This document shows, in pieces, positions 27,031-36,423 of a DNA stretch of 64,000 nucleotides. A program made the position numbers and the translations under genes. Below the pieces are notes generated by a model. The model was not told where the DNA came from. It saw only the letters and a list, made by a program, of their open reading frames with translations, and did no database searches. Position 1 is the stretch's first letter. Each line of letters opens with the position of its first letter. The stretch comes from Aliiroseovarius sp. F47248L (lineage in GTDB: Bacteria; Pseudomonadota; Alphaproteobacteria; Rhodobacterales; Rhodobacteraceae): the NCBI RefSeq assembly GCF_023016085.1, contig NZ_JALKBF010000001.1:2046001-2110000 (forward strand). The letters are read 5' to 3'.

Positions 27031-28041
27031 ATGCGCAAACTACTTGGCCGCACTGCGTTTGCCGCCGTCTCGCTGGCCTTTGCCACCGAGGCCATGGCGA
27101 CAGAATGGAACGTGTCCCTATGGGGCAAACGCCGCGCCTTCACCGAACATGTCGAAAAGTTGGCTGAGCTGGTCAGTGAAAAAACCAATGGCGAGTTCAC
27201 TTTGAATATTAGTTATGGCGGCCTGTCCAAGAACACGGAAAATCTGGACGGCATTGCCATCGGTGCTTTCGAGATGGCGCAGTTCTGCGCGGGATATCAC
27301 CGCGATAAGAACCCGTCTATCACCGTGCTGGAACTGCCGTTCCTTGGCGTCACATCGCTGGAACAGGAAATCGCGCTGTCCAAGGCAGTGTATCAACATC
27401 CGGCCACGCAGGAAGACCTAGGACGTTGGGACGCGACACTTCTGATGCCGTCGCCTCTGCCGCAATATAACCTTGTCGGTGTCGGCGACGCGCCGACCAC
27501 GCTGGCAGACTTTAACGGGTTGAGCGTGCGTGCCACGGGCGGGATCGGTGCCGCGATGGAGACTGTTGGCGCAGTGCCAACGTCAATGTCTGCGACCGAA
27601 GTGCGGCAGGCGATGGACAGCGGCATCGTGAAAGCGGTGTCTTTCGCACCCCATGCCCACATGTCGTTCGGCACCATTGAGAATGGCAAATGGTGGACGA
27701 CCAACCTGAATCCCGGCACGGTCAATTGTCCTGTCGTCGTGAACACACCCGCACTGGAAAGCCTGTCGGACGCCCATCGCGATGCTTTGTTTGGGTCGGT
27801 GGACGAAGCTCTGGCGCATTATGTGGACTTCTACAACAACCAGACTATGGCGGCCTGGGGTCCTGCGCTGGAAGAGCGCGGGATCGAACAAGTGACCTTC
27901 TCGGACGATGGGATTGCCGCCTTTAAAGAGGCCGCCGCCGCCCCTGCTGCTACAGCGTGGATCGAAGAAAACGCGGCCCGCGGCCTTCCCGCACAAGAGC
28001 TCTATGATCTTGTCACGGGAATGATCGCCAACGGAAGCTGA
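27031..28041 (+). CDS. TRAP transporter solute-binding protein (DctP type)
   Basis: This 336-residue periplasmic protein has a signal peptide (cleavage near AMA|TEW, about residue 23) and the DctP fold, with GISVRAT-like segment LSVRATGGIGAAM, which carries the carboxylate-binding arginine. GGGAGGA lies 6 nt before the ATG. It starts the dctPQM arm downstream of the aminotransferase and cleavage-enzyme genes, with 107 bp in between. The substrate is probably a carboxylate fed to those enzymes. Confidence 0.9.
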   Translation: MRKLLGRTAFAAVSLAFATEAMATEWNVSLWGKRRAFTEHVEKLAELVSEKTNGEFTLNISYGGLSKNTENLDGIAIGAFEMAQFCAGYHRDKNPSITVLELPFLGVTSLEQEIALSKAVYQHPATQEDLGRWDATLLMPSPLPQYNLVGVGDAPTTLADFNGLSVRATGGIGAAMETVGAVPTSMSATEVRQAMDSGIVKAVSFAPHAHMSFGTIENGKWWTTNLNPGTVNCPVVVNTPALESLSDAHRDALFGSVDEALAHYVDFYNNQTMAAWGPALEERGIEQVTFSDDGIAAFKEAAAAPAATAWIEENAARGLPAQELYDLVTGMIANGS

Positions 28042-28047
28042 CACCAT

Positions 28048-28079
28048 TGCCCCGCGCCTGACATGTCGGGCGCGGGGCA
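28048..28079 (+). promoter_or_regulatory. GC-rich stem-loop after dctP
   Basis: TGCCCCGCGCC (28048-28058) pairs perfectly with GGCGCGGGGCA (28069-28079). The 10-nt loop contains a further small palindrome, GACATGTC. It lies 6 nt after the dctP stop and lacks a T-run, so it probably protects the upstream mRNA. Confidence 0.65.
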
Positions 28080-28119
28080 GATGTCAGATCATTTCACCGC
28101 GCACGCATAAGAGGACCTC

Positions 28120-28761
28120 ATGGCTGGATCATCCCTTGTGCTGTCAGACGACAGCACACTCAGTAAAATCGACCAAGGGCTGTATCGGCTGGAATCTGCG
28201 CTGGCACTGATCAGCGGGCTTGCGGTGTTTTCCCTGATGATTCTGGCGGTCGCTTCGGTCAGCGGGCGCAACTTTTTCCAACAACCGTTGCCGGGCTATG
28301 TGGACTGGATCGAACAAGCCATGCCCCTGATCGCCTTTATGGGGGTCGCCTATACGCAGCGTGACGGCGGACATATCCGCATGGACATTCTGGTTGGCAA
28401 ATTGCGGGGTCGCGCTCTGTATCTGGTCGAGATCATTACGACGCTGGCGATCTTAACCTTCATGGCGCTGATCGTCTGGGGCAGTTGGGCGCATTTCGCG
28501 CGCAGCTTTGACTTTGCAGCCCCAATGTGGAGCCGCGACAGTTCGATGGACATCGCGCTGCCGCTTTGGCCGGCAAAACTTCTGGCACCAGTGGCGTTCA
28601 GCGTGTTGTGCCTTCGTTTGATTGTTCAAATCTATGCTTTTGGTCGGGCTTTCGTACGCAACGATCCCTCTCCCGTCGCGGTGCCACTGGTCGCAGATGC
28701 AGCGACGCAGGCTGCTCTGGAAGCCCAACACGTCTCGGGCCGTGACAGCGAGGGGGCATGA
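28120..28761 (+). CDS. TRAP transporter small permease (DctQ type)
   Basis: This 213-residue protein has four predicted membrane helices (about 28-52, 68-85, 105-127, 150-172) and the DctQ motif around VDWIEQAMPLIAFMGVAYTQRDGGHIRMD. It overlaps the large permease gene by 4 nt (ATGA) and lies downstream of dctP, forming a standard tripartite transporter. The C-terminal tail after residue 175 is hydrophilic. Confidence 0.9.
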   Translation: MAGSSLVLSDDSTLSKIDQGLYRLESALALISGLAVFSLMILAVASVSGRNFFQQPLPGYVDWIEQAMPLIAFMGVAYTQRDGGHIRMDILVGKLRGRALYLVEIITTLAILTFMALIVWGSWAHFARSFDFAAPMWSRDSSMDIALPLWPAKLLAPVAFSVLCLRLIVQIYAFGRAFVRNDPSPVAVPLVADAATQAALEAQHVSGRDSEGA

Positions 28762-30164
28762 ACATGGAGCCGATTGACATAGGTCTGATCGTATCAGGCG
28801 GAATGCTTGTGCTTGTGCTGCTTGGCATGCGGGTTGCCTTTGCGGCTGGGCTTGCCGGGCTGGTTGGTCTGATTTGGATCTTCTGGGCCAAGTTCGGTTA
28901 TGACCCGGCGCGCTTTGGAAAGGCGCTGACCGTTGCGGTGAAAACCGCAGGACAGGTACCGCATTCCAAAGTGTCCTCACAGGCGCTTAGCCTGATCCCC
29001 ACTTTCATCCTGATCGGCTACCTTGCCTATTACGCTGGTTTGACAAAAGCCTTGTTCGAAGCCGCGAAACGCTGGCTGGCCTGGGTGCCAGGTGGCTTGG
29101 CCGTCTCGACCGTGTTTGCCACGGCCGGGTTCGCTGCTGTGTCGGGCGCATCAGTCGCGACCTCTGCAGTCTTTGCCCGCATCGCCATTCCAGAGATGCT
29201 GGCCATTGGCTATGACAAGCGCTTTGCTGCAGGTGTCGTGGCGGCGGGCGGTACGCTGGCCTCGCTGATCCCGCCGTCAGCGATCCTTGTTATCTATGCG
29301 ATCATCGTCGAACAGGACGTGGGGAAACTGTTGCTTGCAGGCTTTATTCCCGGCGCTTTCTCGGCGGTTGTCTATGGTCTTTTGATCATCGGGATGGCGA
29401 TGATCATCAAGGGGTTCGGACCACCCGTCACCGGTTTTACGTGGAAAGAACGGTTTACCGCCCTGCCCCCGGCGCTGCCCATCGTCTTTGTCGTCGTGAC
29501 CATCATCTTCTTCGTCTACAACCCTTTTGGCGGCGACGCTTGGGGCACTCCGACCGAAGGCGGTGCGATCGGCGCCTTTGTCGTCTTTCTGATGGCGCTT
29601 TATCGCGGGATGCGATGGAGCGAGTTGAAAGATGCGCTGCTGGAAACAGCGAAACTATCGGTGATGATCTTCACGATCATCTGGGGTGTGCTGATCTATG
29701 TGCGGTTTCTGGGCTTTGCCGGGCTTCCGTCGGCGTTTTCTGATTGGATCACCTCGCTGACCCTGTCACCGATGCTGATCCTGATCTGCATCCTTTTGGC
29801 CTATGCTGTACTGGGTATGTTCATGGATGCGATCGGAATGCTGCTTCTGACCCTGCCGGTGGTCTATCCGGCCATCATGGCGCTAAATGGGGGCGAAGCC
29901 GTATCTGCCGTCGACAGCACCTTCGGCATGTCCGGCCCTATGTGCGCCATCTGGTTTGGGATACTCGTGGTGAAAATGGCCGAGTTCTGCCTGATCACCC
30001 CCCCCATCGGCCTGAACTGCTTTGTCGTGGCCGGTGTGCGCGATGATCTAAGTGTGCAAGACGTGTTCAAGGGCGTAACACCCTTCTTCATCGCCGACGC
30101 CATAACCATCGCTTTGCTGGTAGCGTTCCCGATGATCGTGCTTTGGCTTCCCAGTCAGGTCTAA
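28758..30164 (+). CDS. TRAP transporter large permease (DctM type)
   Basis: This 468-residue inner-membrane protein of the DctM/DedA-like ion transporter superfamily has about 12 hydrophobic segments and typical stretches: FATAGFAAVSGASVATSAV, PPSAILVIYAIIVEQDVGKLL, MFMDAIGMLLLTLPVVYP and ITPPIGLNCFVV. With DctP and DctQ it drives sodium-dependent uptake. It is the last gene of the aminotransferase-BKACE-TRAP arm. No obvious terminator follows. Confidence 0.92.
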   Translation: MNMEPIDIGLIVSGGMLVLVLLGMRVAFAAGLAGLVGLIWIFWAKFGYDPARFGKALTVAVKTAGQVPHSKVSSQALSLIPTFILIGYLAYYAGLTKALFEAAKRWLAWVPGGLAVSTVFATAGFAAVSGASVATSAVFARIAIPEMLAIGYDKRFAAGVVAAGGTLASLIPPSAILVIYAIIVEQDVGKLLLAGFIPGAFSAVVYGLLIIGMAMIIKGFGPPVTGFTWKERFTALPPALPIVFVVVTIIFFVYNPFGGDAWGTPTEGGAIGAFVVFLMALYRGMRWSELKDALLETAKLSVMIFTIIWGVLIYVRFLGFAGLPSAFSDWITSLTLSPMLILICILLAYAVLGMFMDAIGMLLLTLPVVYPAIMALNGGEAVSAVDSTFGMSGPMCAIWFGILVVKMAEFCLITPPIGLNCFVVAGVRDDLSVQDVFKGVTPFFIADAITIALLVAFPMIVLWLPSQV

Positions 30165-30286
30165 TATACAATGGGCTTTCGCTCTCTTACTTACCGCTAC
30201 GGCAACCGTTCAAATTAGCTGCTCGGTCCGATAGTATTGATCACTTTCTGTCACATGTGTCTGGTAAATTTATCAAAGTGAACCTA

Positions 30287-30300
30287 GTTAACATGTTTAC
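30287..30300. promoter_or_regulatory. Candidate operator upstream of the RND genes
   Basis: GTTAACATGTTTAC is a 14-bp inverted repeat with one mismatched pair, in the AT-rich 184-bp interval before the efflux genes and 48 bp from the proposed start. No local regulator gene adjoins it. It may bind a TetR- or MarR-type repressor encoded elsewhere. Confidence 0.3.
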
Positions 30301-30348
30301 ATCATCCTACATAACTGCCTGTGCACATTTCTGATGAAGGACAGTGGA

Positions 30349-31491
30349 ATGCCGAAAGATGAGCTGCCTGATCTGAACGGGCAACTGAAATTCGAAGACG
30401 ACAAGGGTGCCGGACGCTCCAAGTGGTTGGCCGCGTTGTTTGCCATTGTGCTGGTTGGTTGGATGGGCAGCGGATATATCATTCCATCGCATCCTGTTGA
30501 AGAGCCTGCCGACGAACCCGCGGCGCGCGCCATTGCCGTTGCGGTCATGACATCAACCGCTCAGGACATTGATCTTGTCCTGATCTCTGAAGGGCAATCA
30601 ATCCCTGACCGCGCAACCAATATCGCCGCCAAGGTTGGGGGCGAAGTCTTGTCTGTCTCGGTCGGACGTGGCGATCTTGTAGCCACTGGACAAGAGATTG
30701 GCCGCTTGGACGCCGCCACCATCGAAGCACAGCTCGTGCAAGCACAGACCCAGTTGGATCAGGCGACCAGCGATCTTGAAAAATCAACTTCGCTGCAAAA
30801 AAGCGGGATCACCACTGAAGACCGTGTGTTGCAAGCTCGTGCGGCAAAGGCCTCGGCCGAGGCGGCTGTGGCAGCCGCGCAAGAGCAGTTGACAAACACC
30901 GTGATCCGCGCACCTTTCGCCGGGCGGCTGAACGACATGACGCTGGATGAAGGCGAGTTTGTGAACAGTGGCGACGTGGTGGCCGAGGTTCTGGACAACA
31001 ACCCGCTGTCAATTGTCGTGCAGGTTCCCCAACAGGCATTGTCACGGCTGGAAAAAGGTCAAACGGCGAAGGTGTCGTTTATCACGGGCGAAGTGCGCAA
31101 TGGGACGGTTGCCTTCATCGGGGCCAATGCGGACAGCCAGACACGGACGTTCCGGGTTGAGGTCACCGTTGACAATCCTGACAGCGAAATGCCCGCAGGT
31201 CTAAGCGCGCGTATCGCCATTCCAACCGGAAAGGCACGCGGTCATTTCATTTCTCCGGCTATCCTGTCGCTGGGAACCGATGGCGAGTTGGGTATCAAAA
31301 CGGTCACTGACGGAAATGTTGTCGAATTCGCCCCTGTGTCCATCGTGCGCGCCCAAACCGATGGCATTTGGGTCACTGGTTTGCCGGAAACCGCCGAGAT
31401 TATCACCGTGGGCCAAGGCTTCGTCAACGCGGGCGACACGGTCGATCCACGCCCGGCAGATACACCTGTCGCGACCGAGGTCGCCCAATGA
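30349..31491 (+). CDS. RND efflux membrane fusion protein (HlyD/AcrA family)
   Basis: This 380-residue periplasmic adaptor has an N-terminal membrane anchor at about 26-46, the biotinyl-lipoyl-like domain (AAKVGGEVLSVSVGRGDLV), an alpha-helical hairpin (about 115-165) and beta-barrel domain (NTVIRAPFAGRLNDM). The ATG at 30349 is chosen because AAGGA lies 7 nt upstream; ATG 30334 has no Shine-Dalgarno. It overlaps the RND pump gene by 4 nt. No outer-membrane channel gene adjoins, so a TolC encoded elsewhere is presumably used. Confidence 0.9.
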   Translation: MPKDELPDLNGQLKFEDDKGAGRSKWLAALFAIVLVGWMGSGYIIPSHPVEEPADEPAARAIAVAVMTSTAQDIDLVLISEGQSIPDRATNIAAKVGGEVLSVSVGRGDLVATGQEIGRLDAATIEAQLVQAQTQLDQATSDLEKSTSLQKSGITTEDRVLQARAAKASAEAAVAAAQEQLTNTVIRAPFAGRLNDMTLDEGEFVNSGDVVAEVLDNNPLSIVVQVPQQALSRLEKGQTAKVSFITGEVRNGTVAFIGANADSQTRTFRVEVTVDNPDSEMPAGLSARIAIPTGKARGHFISPAILSLGTDGELGIKTVTDGNVVEFAPVSIVRAQTDGIWVTGLPETAEIITVGQGFVNAGDTVDPRPADTPVATEVAQ

Positions 31492-34400
31492 AAACCCTGA
31501 TCACAGCCGCGTTCAATCGCAGCAAGGTTGTTCAGCTGCTTTTGGTATTTCTTCTGATCATCGGCGCGTTTGCCTATTACGCGATCCCGAAGGAAAGCAA
31601 TCCCGAGATTCCGATCCCGATCGTCTATGTCTCGACCGGGCTGGACGGCATTTCGCCCGAAGATGCCGAAGATGTGTTGATCGGCCCGATGGAGACAGAG
31701 TTCGCCTCGCTCACCGGTCTGAAATCCATGACGGCGACCGCCAGCGAAGGCCATGCCAGCGTTCAATTGGAGTTTGAACCGGGTTTTGACGCGGACGAGG
31801 CGTTGCAGAAGGTGCGCGAAGCGGCCGACAAGGCGGAAAACGACCTTCCGCAAGATGCTCGCGTAACCGTCACCGAAATCAACACCGCGCTGTTTCCCAT
31901 CTTGACGGTGATCCTGTCCGGCCCCGTGCCAGAACGGACCCTGAACGATCTGGCCGACGATCTGAAGGACAACATCGAAGCGCTGGGCGGCGTGTTGGAA
32001 GTCGATATTGGCGGCAAGCGCGAACAATTGCTTGAGGTCTTGATCGACCCCACAGTGTTTGAGACTTACAACATTACGTTTGAAGAACTGATCGGATCGA
32101 TCAACCGCAACAACCAATTGATTGCTGCCGGTGCGATCGAAAGCGAAGCCGGGCGGCTTGTCCTGAAGGTGCCAGGGCTGATCGAAAACATGTCCGATGT
32201 GATGGAGCTGCCGGTGCTGGTGCGCGGTCAAACGGTCGTGACTTTCGCAGATGTGGCCACCATTCGCCGCACATTCAAAGACCCCGACGGTTTTGCTCGG
32301 ATCGACGGACAGCCCGCTTTGGCGCTTGAGATCAAGAAACGCGTCGGCGCAAACATCATCGAAACCGTCGCCGAGGTGCGCGACGTGATCAGCACCGCGC
32401 AAGCCAATTGGCCGGACAGCGTCCATATCAGCTATACACTTGATGAAAGCGAACAGGTGAAGTCCATGCTGTCGGACCTTGAGGCTAACGTGATCGCCGC
32501 CATCATTCTTGTGATGATCGTGGTGGTCTATGCGCTTGGCCTGCGGTCGTCCCTTCTGGTCGGATTGGCCATACCAGGGGCTTTTCTGACCGGCGTCGCG
32601 GGACTTTATTTCATGGGCTACACGATGAATATCGTGGTCCTGTTCTCGCTGATCCTTGTGGTCGGGATGTTGGTCGATGGAGCCATCGTGACCGTCGAAC
32701 TTGCCGATCGCTACCTGCACGAAGGGAAATCCTCGAAAGAGGCTTACGCCGAAGCTGCGAAGCGGATGGCTTGGCCCATCATCGCCTCGACCGCCACGAC
32801 ATTATGTGTGTTCTTTCCGCTGCTGTTCTGGTCAGGCACAGTCGGCGAGTTCATGAAATTTCTGCCGATCACGGTGATCATCACCTTGGCCGCGTCCCTG
32901 TTCATGGCACTGGTATTCATCCCCGTGGTGGGTGGACTAATCGGAAAGCAACAAAGGCAGTCCGCAAAATCGAAAGCTCAACATTACGCCGCAGAACGAG
33001 GTGATCCGCGCATGATGACCGGCGTCATGGGGGTCTATGTCAGACTGCTAAAGTGGTCGATCAAACGCCCGAGCGTCACGCTCAGCTTCGCTGTGATCGC
33101 ACTCGTCGCCTCGTTCGTGGCCTACGGATCACTTGGCAATGGCCTGACCTTCTTTCCCGAAGTCGAACCGGATTACGCACAGGTTGAAGTCCGCGCCAAG
33201 GACAACTTCTCGGTCTATGAACAAGACGCATTGGTGCGGCGGGTCGAGGCAAAACTGTCAGACTATGACGAAATCGCCAGCACCTACGCCCGTTCGGGCG
33301 GTGGACGCGATGGCAGCGACGCCATCGGCTCGTTGCAGTTGGAGCTGGCCGAATGGGACACGCGGCGACCCGTGGTCGATATCGCCGAGGACATTCGCAG
33401 AGACGTCGCCACCATTCCGGGCATTGATGTGCAGGTGCAGACTGCTGTGGCCGGGCCAGGAGGCGGCAAACCGGTCAACCTTGAGGTTGCTTCCAACACG
33501 CCAGCAGATCAGCAGGCAGGTGTCACGCTAATCATCGAGACAATGGAGCGTCTGGGGGGGTTCACCGACATCGTCGAAACCAGCGCTTCGCCGGGTGTGG
33601 AATGGCAGATTGCCATTGACCGTTCCGAAGCCGCACGTGCAGGCGCGGATGTGGCCATTCTGGGCCAGGCTGTGCAACTGCTGACCCAAGGAATAACGGT
33701 GGCCAATTACCGCCCTGGCGACACGGATGGCGAAGTGGACATCGTCGTCCGCTTCCCCGCCGTCGACCGCACCTTGGCCGAATTGCAAAACCTGCGCGTG
33801 CCTACCAGCGCCGGGTTGGTGCCGATCTCAAATTTCGTGTCCTTCAATCCCGCGCCGCGCAGTGGCGTTATCACACGGATTGATCAGGAACGCGTCATTT
33901 CGATCTCGGCGGATGTGGCGCCGGGTGTATTGGTCAACGACCAGATCCTTGCTTTGCAAGGCGCGTTGAAGGGGATCGACCTGCCCGATAGCGTCGAAGT
34001 GAAATTCGGCGGCGAGGCCGAAGAACAAGCCGAGGCGATGACATTCCTGATCGGTGCGTTCCTGTCGGCCATTGGACTGATGTTTTTGATCCTGCTGACC
34101 CAGTTCAACAGCTTCTGGCAAGCCTTCGTGGTGATGTCTGCGATTGTCTTTTCGATCGCAGGCGTGCTCTTGGGTCTGATGATCACAGGGCGGCCTTTCG
34201 GCGTTGTGATGGGCGGGATTGGTGTGATCGCGCTGGCGGGTATTGTGGTGAACAACAATATCGTGCTGATCGACACATATAACGAGTTGAAAGCTGCTGG
34301 CGCTTCGCCCTATGAGGCTGCGCTTCGCACCGGTGCGCAGCGTCTACGCCCGGTCGTGCTAACCTCGGTCACGACCGCGCTGGGTCTGATGCCGATGGTG

Positions 34401-34607
34401 ATCGGGCTGAACATCAACTTCTTCACGCGTGAGATTGTCTATGGCGCGCCCTCGACCCAGTGGTGGACCGAATTGTCCAGCGCCATCGCAGGCGGATTGG
34501 TGTTTGCGACTGTACTGACCCTGATCGTCACGCCATCCATGTTGATTTTGGGTGAAAAACGCGCGACACGCGCGGTGGCCAAGGGGGCGGCACAACCTGC
34601 TGAGTGA
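31488..34607 (+). CDS. RND-family efflux permease
   Basis: This 1039-residue inner-membrane proton-driven pump has the expected 12-TM, two-loop architecture: TM1 near residues 13-32, a periplasmic porter domain, a TM2-6 block (about 335-540), a second porter domain (about 560-850) and TM8-12. TM4 carries LVVGMLVDGAIVTVELADR, the relay region of proton translocation. The real start is ATG 31488 inside the adaptor stop codon. Its substrate is unknown; it belongs to the HAE-1-like multidrug or lipophile group. Confidence 0.93.
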   Translation: MKTLITAAFNRSKVVQLLLVFLLIIGAFAYYAIPKESNPEIPIPIVYVSTGLDGISPEDAEDVLIGPMETEFASLTGLKSMTATASEGHASVQLEFEPGFDADEALQKVREAADKAENDLPQDARVTVTEINTALFPILTVILSGPVPERTLNDLADDLKDNIEALGGVLEVDIGGKREQLLEVLIDPTVFETYNITFEELIGSINRNNQLIAAGAIESEAGRLVLKVPGLIENMSDVMELPVLVRGQTVVTFADVATIRRTFKDPDGFARIDGQPALALEIKKRVGANIIETVAEVRDVISTAQANWPDSVHISYTLDESEQVKSMLSDLEANVIAAIILVMIVVVYALGLRSSLLVGLAIPGAFLTGVAGLYFMGYTMNIVVLFSLILVVGMLVDGAIVTVELADRYLHEGKSSKEAYAEAAKRMAWPIIASTATTLCVFFPLLFWSGTVGEFMKFLPITVIITLAASLFMALVFIPVVGGLIGKQQRQSAKSKAQHYAAERGDPRMMTGVMGVYVRLLKWSIKRPSVTLSFAVIALVASFVAYGSLGNGLTFFPEVEPDYAQVEVRAKDNFSVYEQDALVRRVEAKLSDYDEIASTYARSGGGRDGSDAIGSLQLELAEWDTRRPVVDIAEDIRRDVATIPGIDVQVQTAVAGPGGGKPVNLEVASNTPADQQAGVTLIIETMERLGGFTDIVETSASPGVEWQIAIDRSEAARAGADVAILGQAVQLLTQGITVANYRPGDTDGEVDIVVRFPAVDRTLAELQNLRVPTSAGLVPISNFVSFNPAPRSGVITRIDQERVISISADVAPGVLVNDQILALQGALKGIDLPDSVEVKFGGEAEEQAEAMTFLIGAFLSAIGLMFLILLTQFNSFWQAFVVMSAIVFSIAGVLLGLMITGRPFGVVMGGIGVIALAGIVVNNNIVLIDTYNELKAAGASPYEAALRTGAQRLRPVVLTSVTTALGLMPMVIGLNINFFTREIVYGAPSTQWWTELSSAIAGGLVFATVLTLIVTPSMLILGEKRATRAVAKGAAQPAE

Positions 34608-34617
34608 GCGACAGCCC

Positions 34618-35391
34618 CTAGACCGGGGCGCCGGAAAACGGCGCGAGCCCGATCCCGTCTTCGTGCAGGGCCTGCCGCACTTTTGTGGCAATCGCCACGG
34701 CGGCGGGGGTGTCCCCATGCAGGCAGATCGTGTCGATCCGCGTCGGAATGCGCTTGCCGTTTTCGGTGATGATCGCGCCTTCACGCACCATATCAACCAT
34801 GCGCGCGCCCGCCTGGTCGGGGTCGTGGATCACCGCCCCCGGCAGGCTGCGGTCGACCAGCGTGGCATCGTCGTTATAGGCGCGGTCGGCGAAAATCTCG
34901 CAGGCGGTCGCGCATCTCAGATCACGCGCCGCGTCTTGCTGCGCGGTGCCCGCCAGCACCATGATGATCAGATCCGGCGCAATCGACAGCGCCGCCTCAT
35001 AACAGGCACGCGCCATGTCCGCATCTTCGGCGGCCATGTTTGCCATCGCGCCGTGCAGTTTCAGGTGTCGCACCTGCCCACCTACCGCCGCCGCCATCGC
35101 CTGCGCCGCCCCCAGTTGATAACGCACCAGATTTTGTAGCGTCGCGCGCGGCAGGTCCATCCGCCGCCGGCCAAAGCCATGCAGGTCTGCAAATCCCGGA
35201 TGCGCACCAATACCAACCCCTTTGGCCACAGCATTTTTCATCGTCGCGGCCATGACGTCCCAGTCGCCCGCGTGCATACCACACGCAATATTCGCCGAGG
35301 TCACGATCTCCAGCAGTGCCGCATCGTCCCCCATCAACCAAGGGCCGAACCCCTCGCCCATATCTGCGTTCAGATCGATTATCTGTGCCAT
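34618..35391 (-). CDS. pxpA: 5-oxoprolinase subunit A (LamB/YcsF family)
   Basis: This 257-residue protein opens with the family hallmark IDLNADMGEGFGPW and contains SANIACGMHAGD and GAHPGFADLHGFGRR. With PxpB and PxpC it forms the ATP-dependent bacterial 5-oxoprolinase, which converts pyroglutamate to glutamate. It is the third gene of the pxpB-pxpC-pxpA operon, 9 nt after pxpC, and ends 10 nt from the convergent RND gene. Confidence 0.92.
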   Translation of the reverse strand: MAQIIDLNADMGEGFGPWLMGDDAALLEIVTSANIACGMHAGDWDVMAATMKNAVAKGVGIGAHPGFADLHGFGRRRMDLPRATLQNLVRYQLGAAQAMAAAVGGQVRHLKLHGAMANMAAEDADMARACYEAALSIAPDLIIMVLAGTAQQDAARDLRCATACEIFADRAYNDDATLVDRSLPGAVIHDPDQAGARMVDMVREGAIITENGKRIPTRIDTICLHGDTPAAVAIATKVRQALHEDGIGLAPFSGAPV

Positions 35392-35400
35392 GCGTTGCCC

Positions 35401-36423
35401 TTAATCCTCATCTGATGTTTCGCCACCTGCCGTGACCCCGCTGATCAACTGATAGGATAGCAGATCGGGGATGGAATGGGGATCGCGGATCAGGGGTGTG
35501 ATGCTCTTCGCAAGCGCATTGCGCGCGGTTGCGGCCGTCCGTTCTGCTTCAACCGCTTCGTCCAGTTCGATGAACTGGAACCGCAGCGGTGCGCCTGCTG
35601 GGGCTTGCACAACAATCGGCAAATCACAGGGAAGCACCGTGCCGATACGCGGATAGCCTCCAGTGGTCTGACATTCGCACAGCAACACGAACGGCGTCCC
35701 GTCGCCGGTGATCTGGATGTCGCCCGGCACGATCACCTCGGACAGGATCGTGCGTCCGCCCTTCGTTTCAAACCCGGCACCCGGCGGCACCAAACGCGCA
35801 CCCATCCGGTTGCCACGCGCATCGCGGTGAAAAATCGAAGCGGTGAACCTGTCCCGCTCGGCCTGTGAAAACTGATGCGTCTGAAGGCTTTCGACAATCC
35901 GTACGTTGCCGCCGTTAAAACGGTCTTCGACGTCAAGCTTCATGCCCACGGATGCTCCGCGATCAGGCTTTGTTGTCAAATGATCGCCCGCCTGCACCGC
36001 GGCACCGATCCCCGCCGCCAGATGGGTCGAACATGTGCCCAACCGCGAACGGCCCGTAAAACCGCCACCCACATGAAGGTAACCGTAGCTGCCTGCCACA
36101 GGACCCCCGATCGACAACCGCGCACCTGCTGGCACCGTGTGGCTGGCGTTCCATGCCAACGTCGTCCCGTCCAATGCAGCCCGCATGGGCGCCCCAGTCA
36201 GCGCGATACGCATATCGACATCCGCTTCGAACTCTCCGCCCATTCCCGCCATCTCAAGCGCAGGCAAGTCGTCGGATTGGTTGAGAAGTGCAGCGCCTTC
36301 GGACAAGGCCAGCAGATCAGCCGCACCGCCACGCGACAAGCCCGCTTCCAGCCATCCGGGGCGGCCCTTGTCTTGCAAGGTCACACCCGGACCCACCTTC
36401 AGAACCTTCAGCCTGTCGCTCAT
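35401..36423 (-). CDS. pxpC: 5-oxoprolinase subunit C (biotin-dependent carboxyltransferase-like, KipA)
   Basis: This 340-residue protein has the KipA fold: LKVGPGVTLQDKGRPGWLEAG at the N-terminus, AAGSYGYLHVGGGF-like centre and LLCECQTTGGYPRIGTV near the C-terminus. Its start overlaps pxpB by 4 nt. It is a subunit of the cytoplasmic pyroglutamate-hydrolysing complex. Confidence 0.92.
   Translation of the reverse strand: MSDRLKVLKVGPGVTLQDKGRPGWLEAGLSRGGAADLLALSEGAALLNQSDDLPALEMAGMGGEFEADVDMRIALTGAPMRAALDGTTLAWNASHTVPAGARLSIGGPVAGSYGYLHVGGGFTGRSRLGTCSTHLAAGIGAAVQAGDHLTTKPDRGASVGMKLDVEDRFNGGNVRIVESLQTHQFSQAERDRFTASIFHRDARGNRMGARLVPPGAGFETKGGRTILSEVIVPGDIQITGDGTPFVLLCECQTTGGYPRIGTVLPCDLPIVVQAPAGAPLRFQFIELDEAVEAERTAATARNALAKSITPLIRDPHSIPDLLSYQLISGVTAGGETSDED

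Noticed and set aside
30334-30348. ATG 30334 as start of the RND adaptor
   Set aside because: No Shine-Dalgarno precedes it, while AAGGA is correctly placed for ATG 30349.
31242-32720. Long open frame (492 codons) antisense to the RND pump
   Set aside because: It lies opposite a clear RND gene, is rich in His, Gln, Asp and Arg, has no recognisable motif or ribosome-binding site, and is typical antisense shadow in GC-rich DNA.
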